Notes: a model not told the origin generated them from the sequence alone. Positions 17,918 through 26,673 are shown, counted from the stretch's first letter. The stretch is DNA of 64,000 nucleotides from Fischerella sp. PCC 9431 (GCF_000447295.1 NZ_KE650771.1:3421964-3485963); one strand, 5' to 3'. Made by a program: numbers and translations.

Positions 17918-18679
17918 TCAAATTTGTTCAACTCTAGGTAACACTTGCGGTTTAGATGTTTCTAAAGAAAACCCGTAATTTTTTCGCCACATATTCCGGC
18001 TTGCAATTAAAAGATACGAACCAAGAACTATGCAAGCTATGACAGCCAACATAGGTGTTTCTAGTGTGTGGCTTCCCATCAAAATTGAGATGCCTAATCC
18101 GATCAAGATAAAGGGAATCAGAGAATTACCATAGCGAGTAATTGCAGAAGCGATCGCACCAACTTTGGTCAAACAGTAAGCAAGATAACACCACACACCC
18201 ACCATCGAGAAGAACACTCCAACAATGATGAGCAAGTTATCCCAACTCGTACTGGCAAATAATGGCATATAGATCCCGATGTTGTCGCCACCGTTAGCAA
18301 CCGTTATCGCCGCAACACCATAGGTTTGGGGAGCAAGTAAACTTGATAACCAAGATTGAGATGAGTTTGAAGATTGGGTATCTGCTGCTGTGTCTTCATT
18401 TTCAGTATCTGGATGTAGTAAGCGACTGATGGCGATCGCAATTGGAACCATACCGAGTAAACCAATCCAGGATTCTGGTAAGATGCACTTACCCAAAAAA
18501 CTTGGTAAACTTGCAATTACTAACGCACCAAAACCCAAGTATTGACCAATAAGAATATGGCGACGACGAAAGCAACTACTTACTTGGGAAAAAAACAGTG
18601 ACAAAACAACAATATCATCGAGATTAGTTGCAGCAAAAGCAGTCAGTCCTGTAGGAATAGCAGTTAGTAATCCGCTCAT
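17918..18679 (-). CDS. CadD-family transporter, copy 1
   Basis: A 253-residue integral membrane protein of the CadD family (LysE superfamily), known from staphylococcal cadmium resistance. Six membrane helices are likely. Conserved motifs are ATNLDDIVVLSLFF, RRRHILIGQYLGF, GLLGMVPIAIAISRLL and ANGGDNIGIYMPLFA. It has a longer acidic central loop (about residues 95-113) and a longer C-terminal tail than the other copies. It is divergent from the LysR-type gene, which makes it that regulator's likely target. The substrate, a metal or another small ion, is not known. Confidence 0.85.
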   Translation of the reverse strand: MSGLLTAIPTGLTAFAATNLDDIVVLSLFFSQVSSCFRRRHILIGQYLGFGALVIASLPSFLGKCILPESWIGLLGMVPIAIAISRLLHPDTENEDTAADTQSSNSSQSWLSSLLAPQTYGVAAITVANGGDNIGIYMPLFASTSWDNLLIIVGVFFSMVGVWCYLAYCLTKVGAIASAITRYGNSLIPFILIGLGISILMGSHTLETPMLAVIACIVLGSYLLIASRNMWRKNYGFSLETSKPQVLPRVEQI

Positions 18680-18960
18680 TACATAGTATCTCCGTGCTGG
18701 TGTCAGCAGTTATTGCTTATTGGTTTTTGAGAAGTGATAACTGGTAATTGGTAACTGATAACTGCATAGTTTTACTTTATGGCTCACTACTATTGAAAGC
18801 AAACAGTCTTTTTTTTCAAATCCATAGATGGAAGTTATAAATGTCTGCCAACCATATGCTTAATAACTGTTTTCAATAAATACAGTTTTTCGATTGATTT
18901 ACCGTATAATACTTTTGTTATGATTCAAATCACCACTTAACTAGTCGGTAAGTAGCTAAA
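18680..18960. promoter_or_regulatory. Divergent control region between CadD copy 1 and the LysR gene
   Basis: About 280 bases with GATAACTGGTAATTGGTAACTG repeats near 18738. Near the LysR start is CGATTGATTTACCGTATAAT (18891-18910), which ends in a -10-like TATAAT. A near-identical 20-mer (18 of 20 matches) lies at 22546-22565, upstream of the SPFH gene. A LysR-type protein normally binds its own divergent promoter, so this motif is a candidate operator. Confidence 0.5.
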
Positions 18961-19896
18961 ATGACATTGGAGCAGTTGCGAATTTTTCTAGCTGTTGCGG
19001 AACTGTTGCACTTTACTCGCGCCGCAGAAGCACTTTATATCACCCAACCAGCTGTCAGTGCTGCGATCCAATGTTTAGAAACAGAATACGGTGTGAGGTT
19101 ATTTCATCGGATTGGTCGTCATATTGAAATCACTGATGCTGGAAAATTATTGCAAGGTGAAGCGCAGAAAATTATTGACCAAGTCCGATTAACTGAACGT
19201 GGTTTGAAAGAATTAAATAATCTGCAACGAGGAGAGTTAAAGCTAGGTGCAAGTTTAACAGTAGGGAATTATTTTCTCCCCAAAAAAATTAGCCAGTTTA
19301 AAAAACTATATCCTGGTATTTTTGTCAACTGTACACTCGGAAATGCCGAAGAAATTTGTGAGGGGACTGCTGTGGGGATGTATGATCTGGGATTTGTGAC
19401 AGGAGATATCAAACCTACCTTACAACAAAGTTTAGAACAAGAAGAGATTGGGAGCGATCGCCTACAAATAGTTGTTGGTAAATCTCATCCTTGGTTTGAG
19501 CGTCTAGAAATTTACCTTGATGACTTACTCAATACTAGTTGGGTAATGCGTGAATCTGGTTCTGGCGCGCAACAGATGTTTGAACAAGCCTTACAAAATT
19601 GGGGAATTGAACCCAGCCAATTAGATGTTGTACTAAATTTAAACAGTAGCGAAATGGTGAGAGCAGTCGTAGAGAGTGGTGTTGGTGCAGCTGCTATTCC
19701 TGAATCTATAGTCAAAAAAGAATTACAATTAGGAACATTACACTCCATAAAAGTTATCTCTTCTTCAAGAGGATCTCGCAAAAGATTAGAAATTATCCAA
19801 CCTATTTGGAAGTTGAAACATCGTCAACGTTTTCAAACACAGGTAGTCATAGCTTTTGAAAATTTACTCAGGGAAGATGATGCACAGGTGGCTTAG
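18961..19896 (+). CDS. LysR-family transcriptional regulator
   Basis: A 311-residue regulator. The N-terminal winged helix-turn-helix is clear (LRIFLAVAELLHFTRAAEAL then ITQPAVSAAIQCLETEYGVRLFHR). The effector domain starts at about residue 90 (GELKLGASLTVGNYFLPK), with conserved segments VVGKSHPW and VRAVVESGVGAAAIPES. It resembles CysB/CbbR-like regulators used for sulfur, carbon or ion control. It stands inside the transporter cluster and is divergent from copy 1, so control of the CadD genes is the simplest reading. The effector is unknown. Confidence 0.9.
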   Translation: MTLEQLRIFLAVAELLHFTRAAEALYITQPAVSAAIQCLETEYGVRLFHRIGRHIEITDAGKLLQGEAQKIIDQVRLTERGLKELNNLQRGELKLGASLTVGNYFLPKKISQFKKLYPGIFVNCTLGNAEEICEGTAVGMYDLGFVTGDIKPTLQQSLEQEEIGSDRLQIVVGKSHPWFERLEIYLDDLLNTSWVMRESGSGAQQMFEQALQNWGIEPSQLDVVLNLNSSEMVRAVVESGVGAAAIPESIVKKELQLGTLHSIKVISSSRGSRKRLEIIQPIWKLKHRQRFQTQVVIAFENLLREDDAQVA

Positions 19897-19924
19897 ATAC
19901 AACAGGGAACTCTGAACGGGAGCT

Positions 19925-20602
19925 TTACTTATTTTTGTTTATAATAATTACTAAACAAAAGCAACTGACTGCTAACTTAAATAAGCTTAAAGATTCATTC
20001 TTTAAAATAAGCGAACTACCAATTAATATTAGTACTATAGGGAAGATATAATTCCCATATTTACTTAATATATTTGCAATTTGAGAGTAAGAAGTAAATT
20101 TATAAGCTAGATAACACCAAATTGCTATTAACAGAAAAAATACAATCACAACAATAATAAAATTATTTAAACTACCGCTAGCAAATAACGGGACATAAAC
20201 GCTGATATTATCACTACCATTTGCAATGGTAATAGCTGCTACGCTATATGTATATGGATTGAACAAATTTGCAGTATCTGAATTTTTATCATCTACATGT
20301 GTGATTGCAATTTCTTCAGATATATTTTCTTCTTGATTGATTAAACTGCTAATACCCATTGCTATTGGTATTAATCCTAGTAATCCGAGCCAATGCGGTG
20401 CTATGACTGATCCACTAAATAAGCCAGGAAGACTAGCAATCACCAATACTGTAAAGCCTAGATATTGACCAGCAATAATGTGCCGACATCGGAAGCTAGA
20501 ATCAGTTTTAGAAAAAAGAATTAGTAAAATGACGATATCATCAATATTTGTTACGATGAAGGCTGAAATACCAACCAAGAGTGTAGTAATGAACTCACTC
20601 AT
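19925..20602 (-). CDS. CadD-family transporter, copy 2
   Basis: A 225-residue paralogue of copy 1 with the same six-helix pattern: VTNIDDIVILLILFSK, RCRHIIAGQYLGFTVLVIASLPG and ANGSDNISVYVPLFA. The glycine pair of the signature GGDN is GSDN here, so the substrate may differ. The gene and its surroundings are clearly more AT-rich than copy 1. It converges with the LysR gene (29 bases apart) and diverges from copy 3 (86 bases apart). Confidence 0.8.
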   Translation of the reverse strand: MSEFITTLLVGISAFIVTNIDDIVILLILFSKTDSSFRCRHIIAGQYLGFTVLVIASLPGLFSGSVIAPHWLGLLGLIPIAMGISSLINQEENISEEIAITHVDDKNSDTANLFNPYTYSVAAITIANGSDNISVYVPLFASGSLNNFIIVVIVFFLLIAIWCYLAYKFTSYSQIANILSKYGNYIFPIVLILIGSSLILKNESLSLFKLAVSCFCLVIIINKNK

Positions 20603-20688
20603 TTCAATATATCCTGAGCTATTTCTTGACCAAGATGCATGAGAAATGAATATATTTTTTAATAAAATACTATCACTGACAGTTCCCC

Positions 20689-21351
20689 ATGAATAATACT
20701 ATCACTATTATTACTCAGAGCATAATTGCTTTTGTCGCTACTAATATTGACGATATACTAATTTTACTACTGTTTTTTTCCCAGATAAATACTAATTTTC
20801 GTCGTCGGCATATTGTTGTCGGTCAATATCTTGGTTTTACTATTATTATTATTGCTAGTTTACCAGGTTTCTTTGGTGGTTTAGTAGTACCACGAGCCTG
20901 GATAGGTCTGTTGGGAATACTACCGATCGCAATTGGGATTAAACAATTATTTAATCAAGAAACAGAAAAAATAGAACTTCAAACAGTGACTAGTGATTTT
21001 ACCTCATCTAGAAATGTTAACCCTCTGTTATCCTTTATTTCTAGTCTGATAAGTCCTCAAATGTATAAAGTTGCAGCAATCACCTTTGCTAATGGTGGTG
21101 ACAATATTGGTATATATATTCCATTTTTTGCTGGCATTAACTTTAATAATTTACTAATTACTCTGGCAGTATTTTTTATTATGGTTGGTGTTTGGTGTGC
21201 TGTAACTTATCTATTCGCTCGGCAAGTCACAATAGCATCTTTTTTAAGTCGCTATGGTAGTAATATTGTGCCTTTTGTACTAATTATTTTAGGTTTTTAT
21301 ATAATGTATGAAAGAGGTATGTTTAGCTTATTAAGCTTAATAAAATACTAA
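20689..21351 (+). CDS. CadD-family transporter, copy 3
   Basis: A 220-residue paralogue. Motifs: VATNIDDILILLLFFSQ, RRRHIVVGQYLGFTIIIIASLPGFFGG, GLLGILPIAIGIKQL and ANGGDNIGIYIPFFAG. It keeps the full GGDN signature. It shares an 86-base divergent promoter region with copy 2, so the two may be expressed together. Downstream lies a decayed membrane-protein gene. Confidence 0.85.
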   Translation: MNNTITIITQSIIAFVATNIDDILILLLFFSQINTNFRRRHIVVGQYLGFTIIIIASLPGFFGGLVVPRAWIGLLGILPIAIGIKQLFNQETEKIELQTVTSDFTSSRNVNPLLSFISSLISPQMYKVAAITFANGGDNIGIYIPFFAGINFNNLLITLAVFFIMVGVWCAVTYLFARQVTIASFLSRYGSNIVPFVLIILGFYIMYERGMFSLLSLIKY

Positions 21352-21353
21352 AT

Positions 21354-21659
21354 CAATTATTTTACAGTTTTCAATCTACCGATCGCTTATTTTTTTGGTT
21401 ATATCTGTAGTCTTTTCGCCCCTAAATTATTTATGCCTTGTGCCATTATCGGCTACTGGCTATCTAATATTATTGGTATTATCTTGATGCAAGCAGGTGC
21501 AGTTGAATTTTTCCAAAAACAACCCCAATAACGTAACCTAAAGAAAGAATTATTGACAGGTTTAGTTTCTTCAACCGTGTATACCTTGCTAATCCTATTA
21601 TTAATTCAATTTAAAATTATTGATACACCCATTTTTTCTCGAATAGTTAGCAAATATAA
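21354..21659 (+). pseudogene. Remnant of a small membrane-protein gene
   Basis: One frame reads as a hydrophobic protein (FNLPIAYFFGYICSLFAP, IIGYWLSNIIGIILMQAGAV, then VYTLLILLLIQFKIID). It has no start codon after the preceding stop and is broken by an in-frame TAA at 21529-21531. Three membrane-like segments survive. I do not recognise the parent family. Position after copy 3 suggests it was once co-transcribed with that transporter. Confidence 0.4.
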
Positions 21660-21666
21660 GATTCAT

Positions 21667-21703
21667 AACCCCGACATATTTCATCAATCGGGGTTGTTTT
21701 TTT
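21667..21703 (+). terminator. Intrinsic terminator after CadD copy 3 and the remnant
   Basis: Arms AACCCCGA (21667-21674) and TCGGGGTT (21688-21695) are followed by GTTTTTTT. The T-run is on the plus strand. It touches the stop codon of the convergent SPFH gene. Confidence 0.85.
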
Positions 21704-22511
21704 ATTGTTCAGATATTTTAAATAGTTCACTGATATTCAAAAACTTTGGAGTATCGCCACTAACAATCAGCGGTAATTTTCCATTCCATTTTTCTATTGC
21801 TTGTCTTTCCAAAATTTCCGGAGTCAAACTCTGATGCAATAATCTATTAACTTCAGTTTCTCCTTTAGCTAAATTAACTTGAGCCTCTGCTTGTTTGACT
21901 GCTTTGAGTGCAAGAAATTCTGCTCGTTTTGCCTCCTGTTCTGCAATTTGTTTTGCTTCTACCGCTTCACTAAATTTGTCGGAAAAATTGACATGAACTA
22001 GTGAAATATCATCAACTGCAATGTAATAATCATGCAATCTTTTTGTCAGTGCTTCATCTACTCCTAATTTAACTTCTCCTCGCTCAGTTACTACTTCCTC
22101 TGCTGTGTACTTTGCGATCACAGCTTTTAAAACTTCTTCTACGGCTGGATTAATAATTTTCTCAACAACTTCTTTTTCAGTTCCAATTTTTTGAAAAATT
22201 AAATTTACTTCTCCTGGTAAAATGTGCCAGTTCAGTGCAACCTCTGTAAAAACATCCTGCAAATCTTTAGAATAAGCTTCCGCAGCTATTTGCTGTTTTT
22301 GAACTCTAACACTAATTTTTTTAACTGTATTGACGATTGGTATAATAACGTGAATACCTTCATCTAATACTATTTGATCTACTTTGCCAAATTCCATTAA
22401 TACACCACGTTCTCCCGCATTTATAATTACAAAAGGTGTCAAAATAATAGTGATTAAAAATAAAATTGCAGTGAATTTACCAGCACTATTCATCAGTGTT
22501 ATCTTTTTCAT
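21702..22511 (-). CDS. Prohibitin/SPFH (band 7) family protein
   Basis: A 269-residue protein with one N-terminal membrane segment (about residues 10-30), followed by an SPFH domain (INAGERGVLMEFGKVDQIVL onward) and a helical alanine/glutamate-rich C-terminal part (VEAKQIAEQEAKRAEFLALKA) that forms the coiled coil of prohibitins. Such proteins assemble as membrane rings and often steady membrane proteases or transporters. It lies among four CadD transporters, so a scaffold role there is possible but unproved. A 20-bp motif shared with the LysR promoter lies 35-54 bases upstream of its start. Confidence 0.9.
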   Translation of the reverse strand: MKKITLMNSAGKFTAILFLITIILTPFVIINAGERGVLMEFGKVDQIVLDEGIHVIIPIVNTVKKISVRVQKQQIAAEAYSKDLQDVFTEVALNWHILPGEVNLIFQKIGTEKEVVEKIINPAVEEVLKAVIAKYTAEEVVTERGEVKLGVDEALTKRLHDYYIAVDDISLVHVNFSDKFSEAVEAKQIAEQEAKRAEFLALKAVKQAEAQVNLAKGETEVNRLLHQSLTPEILERQAIEKWNGKLPLIVSGDTPKFLNISELFKISEQ

Positions 22512-23047
22512 ACTTGCTTAAATATTTAAGTATATTACTTTAAGCCGATTGGTTTACCGTATATTGTAATATTACACTGATTCCATAACCAAACAACACA
22601 GTGAGGAATGACGGAAATCAATTACCCCTCAAAAAAGTCATTAGTCACAAGTTAAGGCACTATTTTCGAGATTCTAAAAACCCTACCCATGCATGAAAGC
22701 TTTGGGGATTGGGGGCAGGGTGTACTCCATTTAGATGCAAAGCGCTGTAAGTATACAAGCTCAACGAGCAATTCAGAAAATTCAGAAGTGATATTGTGGA
22801 TATTAGCGATGATTATTCACAATTTTGAATACTCAGTGCGATCGCCTAAAGAATAAGCTTGGATGAGAGAAATTTTGAGAGGATGTAGATGTAAACGAGA
22901 GCCACCGCTTAAGTTAAATAAGTTATTCAGTATAAAAATTTAAGTTATCATATTTAGTAAGGTTTTTATATCATTAATTTCATACACAGTAATAAAATAA
23001 GCCAGGGATAGATCCCTAGCTTAAATAGTCATTTAGTCAGCGCTGAT
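22512..23047. other. Intergenic region with a motif shared with the LysR promoter
   Basis: About 535 bases without a supported gene. CGATTGGTTTACCGTATATT (22546-22565) matches 18 of 20 bases of the motif before the LysR gene and is followed by the palindrome GTAATATTAC. A G-rich patch (GGGGATTGGGGGCAGGG, near 22703) and one HIP1 site are also present. The rest is AT-rich and featureless to me. Confidence 0.45.
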
Positions 23048-23653
23048 TTAGTGATACTGATATTGAGTTGCGATTCCTTGGGGTAAGAATGCATCTTCTA
23101 AATCAGCCTCTAGCAGGTTTGCTCCTTCTATGTTCGCTGTTGTGAGATTTGTTTTTTGTAAATCAGCTTTTTGTAGGTTTGCTCCAGAGAGATTTGCTCC
23201 TTGTAAATTAGCTCCCTCTAAATCTGCATCATATAGGTTTGCTCCAGAGAGATTTACTCCAGAGAGGTTTGCTTTGCTTAAATCTACTCCTTGCAAATTA
23301 GCTGTTTGTAGGTTAGTTCCCTGTAAATTTGCTTTTTCCAATTCTGCTTTTAGTAAGTTTGCACCTTCCAAATTCGCTCCCATCAAGTTTACCCTTTCTA
23401 GTTGTGCTTCAACTAGGTTGCATCCAACACATTCATTAGTTGTTAATAAACGTCTAACATTTGCTGCTACAGGATCTACAAACCATGTTGTTAGTGGTGT
23501 GGCTGGAGCAGGTGTGGATTCTGTAGGTGCAGGTAATGTTTCTGATTGGGCTAAGGCGTTGGGCTGATTAATTAAAGAAAACCCTGCTACCAATACAATA
23601 AATACAGCAGTTACAATCCAAGAAGTTAATTTTTTTGAATTTGGTTTGTTCAT
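23048..23653 (-). CDS. Exported pentapeptide-repeat protein
   Basis: A 201-residue protein from the ATG at 23653, which has AGAGG ten bases upstream; an earlier in-frame ATG 17 codons up is less likely. A signal peptide or anchor (about residues 12-36, ending NALAQ) and a proline/threonine-rich stretch are followed by TTNECVGCNLVEAQLERVN. Then come about 18 A(N/D)LxxA pentapeptide units forming a right-handed beta helix. The ECVGC start is common in cyanobacterial exported pentapeptide proteins. Its function is unknown. The antisense strand is also open, but only because of the repeats. Confidence 0.85.
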   Translation of the reverse strand: MNKPNSKKLTSWIVTAVFIVLVAGFSLINQPNALAQSETLPAPTESTPAPATPLTTWFVDPVAANVRRLLTTNECVGCNLVEAQLERVNLMGANLEGANLLKAELEKANLQGTNLQTANLQGVDLSKANLSGVNLSGANLYDADLEGANLQGANLSGANLQKADLQKTNLTTANIEGANLLEADLEDAFLPQGIATQYQYH

Positions 23654-23871
23654 TAGTTTATTCCTCTTAAACTTGGTAATCTTTTTTATCTGCTTTGAGT
23701 TCACGTTAATTTCAAGATAAAACTAAAAAAACTCTGAAAGCAAATATTATTATTTTTCCTAATAATAAACAAAAGTGATGAGTTAAGGTATTTACTTTTA
23801 CTTCAAAGCTGCTTTTGGTTTTCTTTCATAATTGTTGAATTATGCTTGGAAATTTCAATCAATAACTATAT

Positions 23872-24546
23872 CTATTTGAAAAGAGTTGCCACACTGGGAA
23901 CAAGTTGAAAAGTACCACTCTTCATCATAATCGAGTATCCTAGCCACATTAACACCCAGGGGAAGATTTTTCGACCATAGCGAGCCATAAGCGGAGCAAT
24001 GAGAGGATTACGAGTCAGATTGTAAGAGAGTAAGCACCATAGTCCAACAGTCAAATAGCAAACACACAAAATTACTCCTAAACTTGGCAAATTAGTAGTA
24101 GCAAATAAAGGTACATAAATACCAATGTTGTTTCCTCCATTAGCAATAGTTACTGCTGAAACACGGTAAGTTTGAGGATCGTGTAGAGTCGCTAATAATG
24201 ATTGTTGTTGACGTCTATATTTGACTGAATTGCTAAACTTAACTGACACATCTTGTATGGTATCGCCATTGTCATCTCGACTCATGAGATTACTGATACC
24301 AATAATAATTGGTAAAATACCTAGAAGCCCAATCCAAGCTTCTGGAAGAAATAAACCGCCAAAAAAACCAGGTAAACTCGCAAGTACTAATGCTGTAAAT
24401 CCAACAAATTCACCGATGATAATATGCTTAGGATGAAAGGTGCGATTAACTTTTCCAAAAAAAGCTGTCAAGTAGATATTGTCATCAAAGGTAGTTGCAA
24501 AAGCGGCAGAGATGCCAATAATTAAAGTACCAATTAGCCAACTCAT
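23872..24546 (-). CDS. CadD-family transporter, copy 4
   Basis: A 224-residue paralogue and the most diverged of the four. The first motif is TTFDDNIYLTAFFGKV, the second HPKHIIIGEFVGFTALVLASLPG, and the signature is ANGGNNIGIYVPLFA with Asn in place of Asp. Such a change in a conserved acidic site suggests another substrate or altered transport. GGGAG lies about eight bases before the ATG at 24546. It lies 168 bases from the pentapeptide-repeat gene on the same strand. Confidence 0.8.
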   Translation of the reverse strand: MSWLIGTLIIGISAAFATTFDDNIYLTAFFGKVNRTFHPKHIIIGEFVGFTALVLASLPGFFGGLFLPEAWIGLLGILPIIIGISNLMSRDDNGDTIQDVSVKFSNSVKYRRQQQSLLATLHDPQTYRVSAVTIANGGNNIGIYVPLFATTNLPSLGVILCVCYLTVGLWCLLSYNLTRNPLIAPLMARYGRKIFPWVLMWLGYSIMMKSGTFQLVPSVATLFK

Positions 24547-25146
24547 GGTTTTTCTCCCAAAAGTTCAAAAAAATTTTTTTAATCCTTCTCTGCTGCTAAG
24601 AAGTGAAGGCAGTTCAGGAGATAATTTAAATGTTTTTACATCTAGGCGATCGCCATTAATTAGATTTGAGATTTTCTTTAAACTCAGCTTGTTATGAATA
24701 TTATGTGTTTCCGCAAATAAGAGCAAATATTCTTTTTTTTGGAAATAATAAATAGAAGTTATGAAATAAATACAAACCGCAAGAATAAAAATTAGTCAAA
24801 GCATAACTATGTGAGTTTTGATATGCTGTGTAAACAGCGATTCTCCGCAAATATAACCGTATCAACGGAAGAGTAATTTTTACGCCAGCTTTAAACGCTC
24901 AATTCCGTTTTGGAAAAAGGCTTTTTCCACTTACCTGATAAAACCAGACGAAACGCCCAGTATTGGCTGTTGGAGACTCATGTTGCTCTCCACAGAGCAA
25001 CATCTTGACTGCGTTGCTCGTTTCACCTCACGCTTATCTTGGCTGTTTTCGAGAAACTCTGGAGTGCGATCGCGCGATCGCGACATACAACATTAACACC
25101 ACAATAAGTAAGAATTTTTATAAGAAGAAACTAGGTAAATTTCAAG
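24547..25146. other. Long intergenic region upstream of cysteine synthase
   Basis: About 600 bases with no supported gene. It contains a perfect 10-bp stem with a 4-base loop, ATGTTGCTCT-CCAC-AGAGCAACAT (24980-25003), and two HIP1 octamers directly joined at 25066-25081. The part from about 24880 to 25060 is richer in G and C than its surroundings and resembles a dispersed repeat. A 73-codon frame here overlaps the cysK start and is not called. Confidence 0.5.
24980..25003. promoter_or_regulatory. Perfect hairpin upstream of cysteine synthase
   Basis: Arms ATGTTGCTCT and AGAGCAACAT with loop CCAC. No T-run follows. It is 144 bases before the cysteine synthase start and could be a leader hairpin, an operator or the core of a dispersed repeat. 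Confidence 0.5.
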
Positions 25147-26121
25147 ATGGATATCAAAAACGGCTTTGTAGGTACTGTTGGTAACACACCACTCATTCGC
25201 TTAAACAGTTTCTGTGAAGAGACGGGCTGTGAAATTCTTGGTAAAGCAGAATTTCTCAACCCTGGCGGTTCCGTAAAAGACCGCGCTGCACTTTATATTA
25301 TTGAAGATGCAGAAAAAAAAGGCTTACTAAAACCCGGTGGCACAGTTGTAGAAGGAACAGCAGGTAATACTGGTATTGGATTAGCACACATTTGTAATGC
25401 TAAAGGCTACAAATGCCTAATTATTATTCCTGATACCCAATCTCAAGAAAAGATGGATGCTTTGAGGGCATTAGGTGCTGAAGTTCGCCCCGTTCCTGCT
25501 GTACCCTATAAAGACCCCAACAACTACGTCAAATTGTCTGGTAGAGTTGCCAGTGAAATGGAAAATGCGATTTGGGCGAATCAGTTTGATAACTTAGCTA
25601 ATCGTCAAGCCCACTACGAAACCACAGGCCCAGAAATTTGGACACAAACAGAAGGAAAAATAGACGGTTGGGTAGCAGCAACTGGAACTGGTGGTACTTA
25701 TGCAGGTGTGTCTCTATTTCTCAAAGAAAAAAATCCAGATATACAATGTGTAGTTGCTGACCCGATGGGTAGTGGACTTTACAGCTACATCAAAACTGGT
25801 GAAATCAAGATGGAAGGAAATTCCATTACAGAAGGTATTGGTAATAGTCGGATCACCGCCAATATGGAAGGCGCACCAGCCGATAACGCGATTCAAATCC
25901 ACGACCAGGAAGCCCTACGGGTAGTATATCAACTACTACAAAAAGATGGTTTATTTATGGGTGGTTCTACAGGTATAAATGTCGGCGCAGCTGTAGCCTT
26001 AGCAAAACAGATGGGGCCAGGACACACCATAGTTACCATTTTGTGTGACAGTGGTTCTCGCTACCAGTCACGGATATTTAACAATGAATGGCTACAATCA
26101 AAAGGGCTTTTACCAGGATAG
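25147..26121 (+). CDS. cysK: Cysteine synthase (O-acetylserine sulfhydrylase)
   Basis: Makes cysteine from O-acetylserine and sulfide using pyridoxal phosphate, 324 residues. The cofactor lysine is Lys44 in PGGSVKDRAA. The substrate loop is EGTAGNTGIGLA, the phosphate-binding glycine loop is ATGTGGTYAGVS, and the end has GGSTGINVGAA and LCDSGSRYQSR. The EGTAGNTG form differs from the usual EPTSGNTG and marks a subgroup close to CysK2/CBS-like enzymes. The exact acceptor is therefore slightly uncertain. Confidence 0.9.
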   Translation: MDIKNGFVGTVGNTPLIRLNSFCEETGCEILGKAEFLNPGGSVKDRAALYIIEDAEKKGLLKPGGTVVEGTAGNTGIGLAHICNAKGYKCLIIIPDTQSQEKMDALRALGAEVRPVPAVPYKDPNNYVKLSGRVASEMENAIWANQFDNLANRQAHYETTGPEIWTQTEGKIDGWVAATGTGGTYAGVSLFLKEKNPDIQCVVADPMGSGLYSYIKTGEIKMEGNSITEGIGNSRITANMEGAPADNAIQIHDQEALRVVYQLLQKDGLFMGGSTGINVGAAVALAKQMGPGHTIVTILCDSGSRYQSRIFNNEWLQSKGLLPG

Positions 26122-26165
26122 ACCATTATCTCAGTTAAAAAGCTACATTCCCTCTTTGTGTCTTA

Positions 26166-26216
26166 GTGTCTTAGTATTTCAATAATGATTTTTTCAACAC
26201 CAAGATACTAAGACAC
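26166..26216. repeat. Inverted repeat downstream of cysteine synthase
   Basis: Perfect 12-bp arms GTGTCTTAGTAT (26166-26177) and ATACTAAGACAC (26205-26216), built from copies of the GTGTCTTAGTGTCTTAG repeat type. It may work as a transcript end. A related GTGTCTAAGTGTCTA sequence occurs near 34240. Confidence 0.6.
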
Positions 26217-26276
26217 CAATAAATAGTGATTAACAGCAAAATAAACTACCAACAAACAGTACATTACTAATGACAA

Positions 26277-26564
26277 ATGAAATGTATTCGCGTCTGCCAA
26301 AATCGTACTTGTCGTAAGCAAGGGGCTGCTAAAGTATTAGCAGCTTTTGAGGTGATATCTGTCCCTGATGTAACGATAATGGGTAGCGGTTGTTTGGGAC
26401 AATGCGGTAATGGACCAATGGTATTGGTTGTGCCAGATATGGTTTGGTACAGTGGTGTTCATCCCAGCGAAGTACCTTTAATAATCGAACAGCATTTATT
26501 AGGGAATGAAATTGTAACCAAGATGCTCTATCATCGATTTCATCCTCAAGGACAAAAACAATAA
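26277..26564 (+). CDS. 2Fe-2S thioredoxin-like ferredoxin domain protein
   Basis: A 95-residue protein of the (2Fe-2S) ferredoxin/thioredoxin-like fold. Four cysteines have the expected spacing: Cys7 and Cys12 in VCQNRTCRKQG, and two in GSGCLGQCGNGP near residues 39-43. It probably carries a redox cluster for electron transfer or sensing. Its partner is unknown. It follows cysteine synthase on the same strand, but a repeat with hairpin lies between them. Confidence 0.85.
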   Translation: MKCIRVCQNRTCRKQGAAKVLAAFEVISVPDVTIMGSGCLGQCGNGPMVLVVPDMVWYSGVHPSEVPLIIEQHLLGNEIVTKMLYHRFHPQGQKQ

Positions 26565-26673
26565 ATGGATGTGGGGGTGTAAGGGTTTAGGAGTGTAGGA
26601 ATAGATTTTTCCATGAAAAAAAGGCTAGTTTGATAATAAGTTAAAAGTTGAAAGGTAAGGGAAAAAAGATTTT

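Noticed and set aside
23130..23567. 145-codon frame antisense to the pentapeptide-repeat gene
   Set aside because: Repetitive codons of the pentapeptide units keep the other strand open. The sense strand has a signal peptide and family motif.
24963..25184. 73-codon frame overlapping the cysteine synthase start
   Set aside because: It lies over a hairpin and HIP1 sites, and its end overlaps the well-supported cysteine synthase start in another frame.
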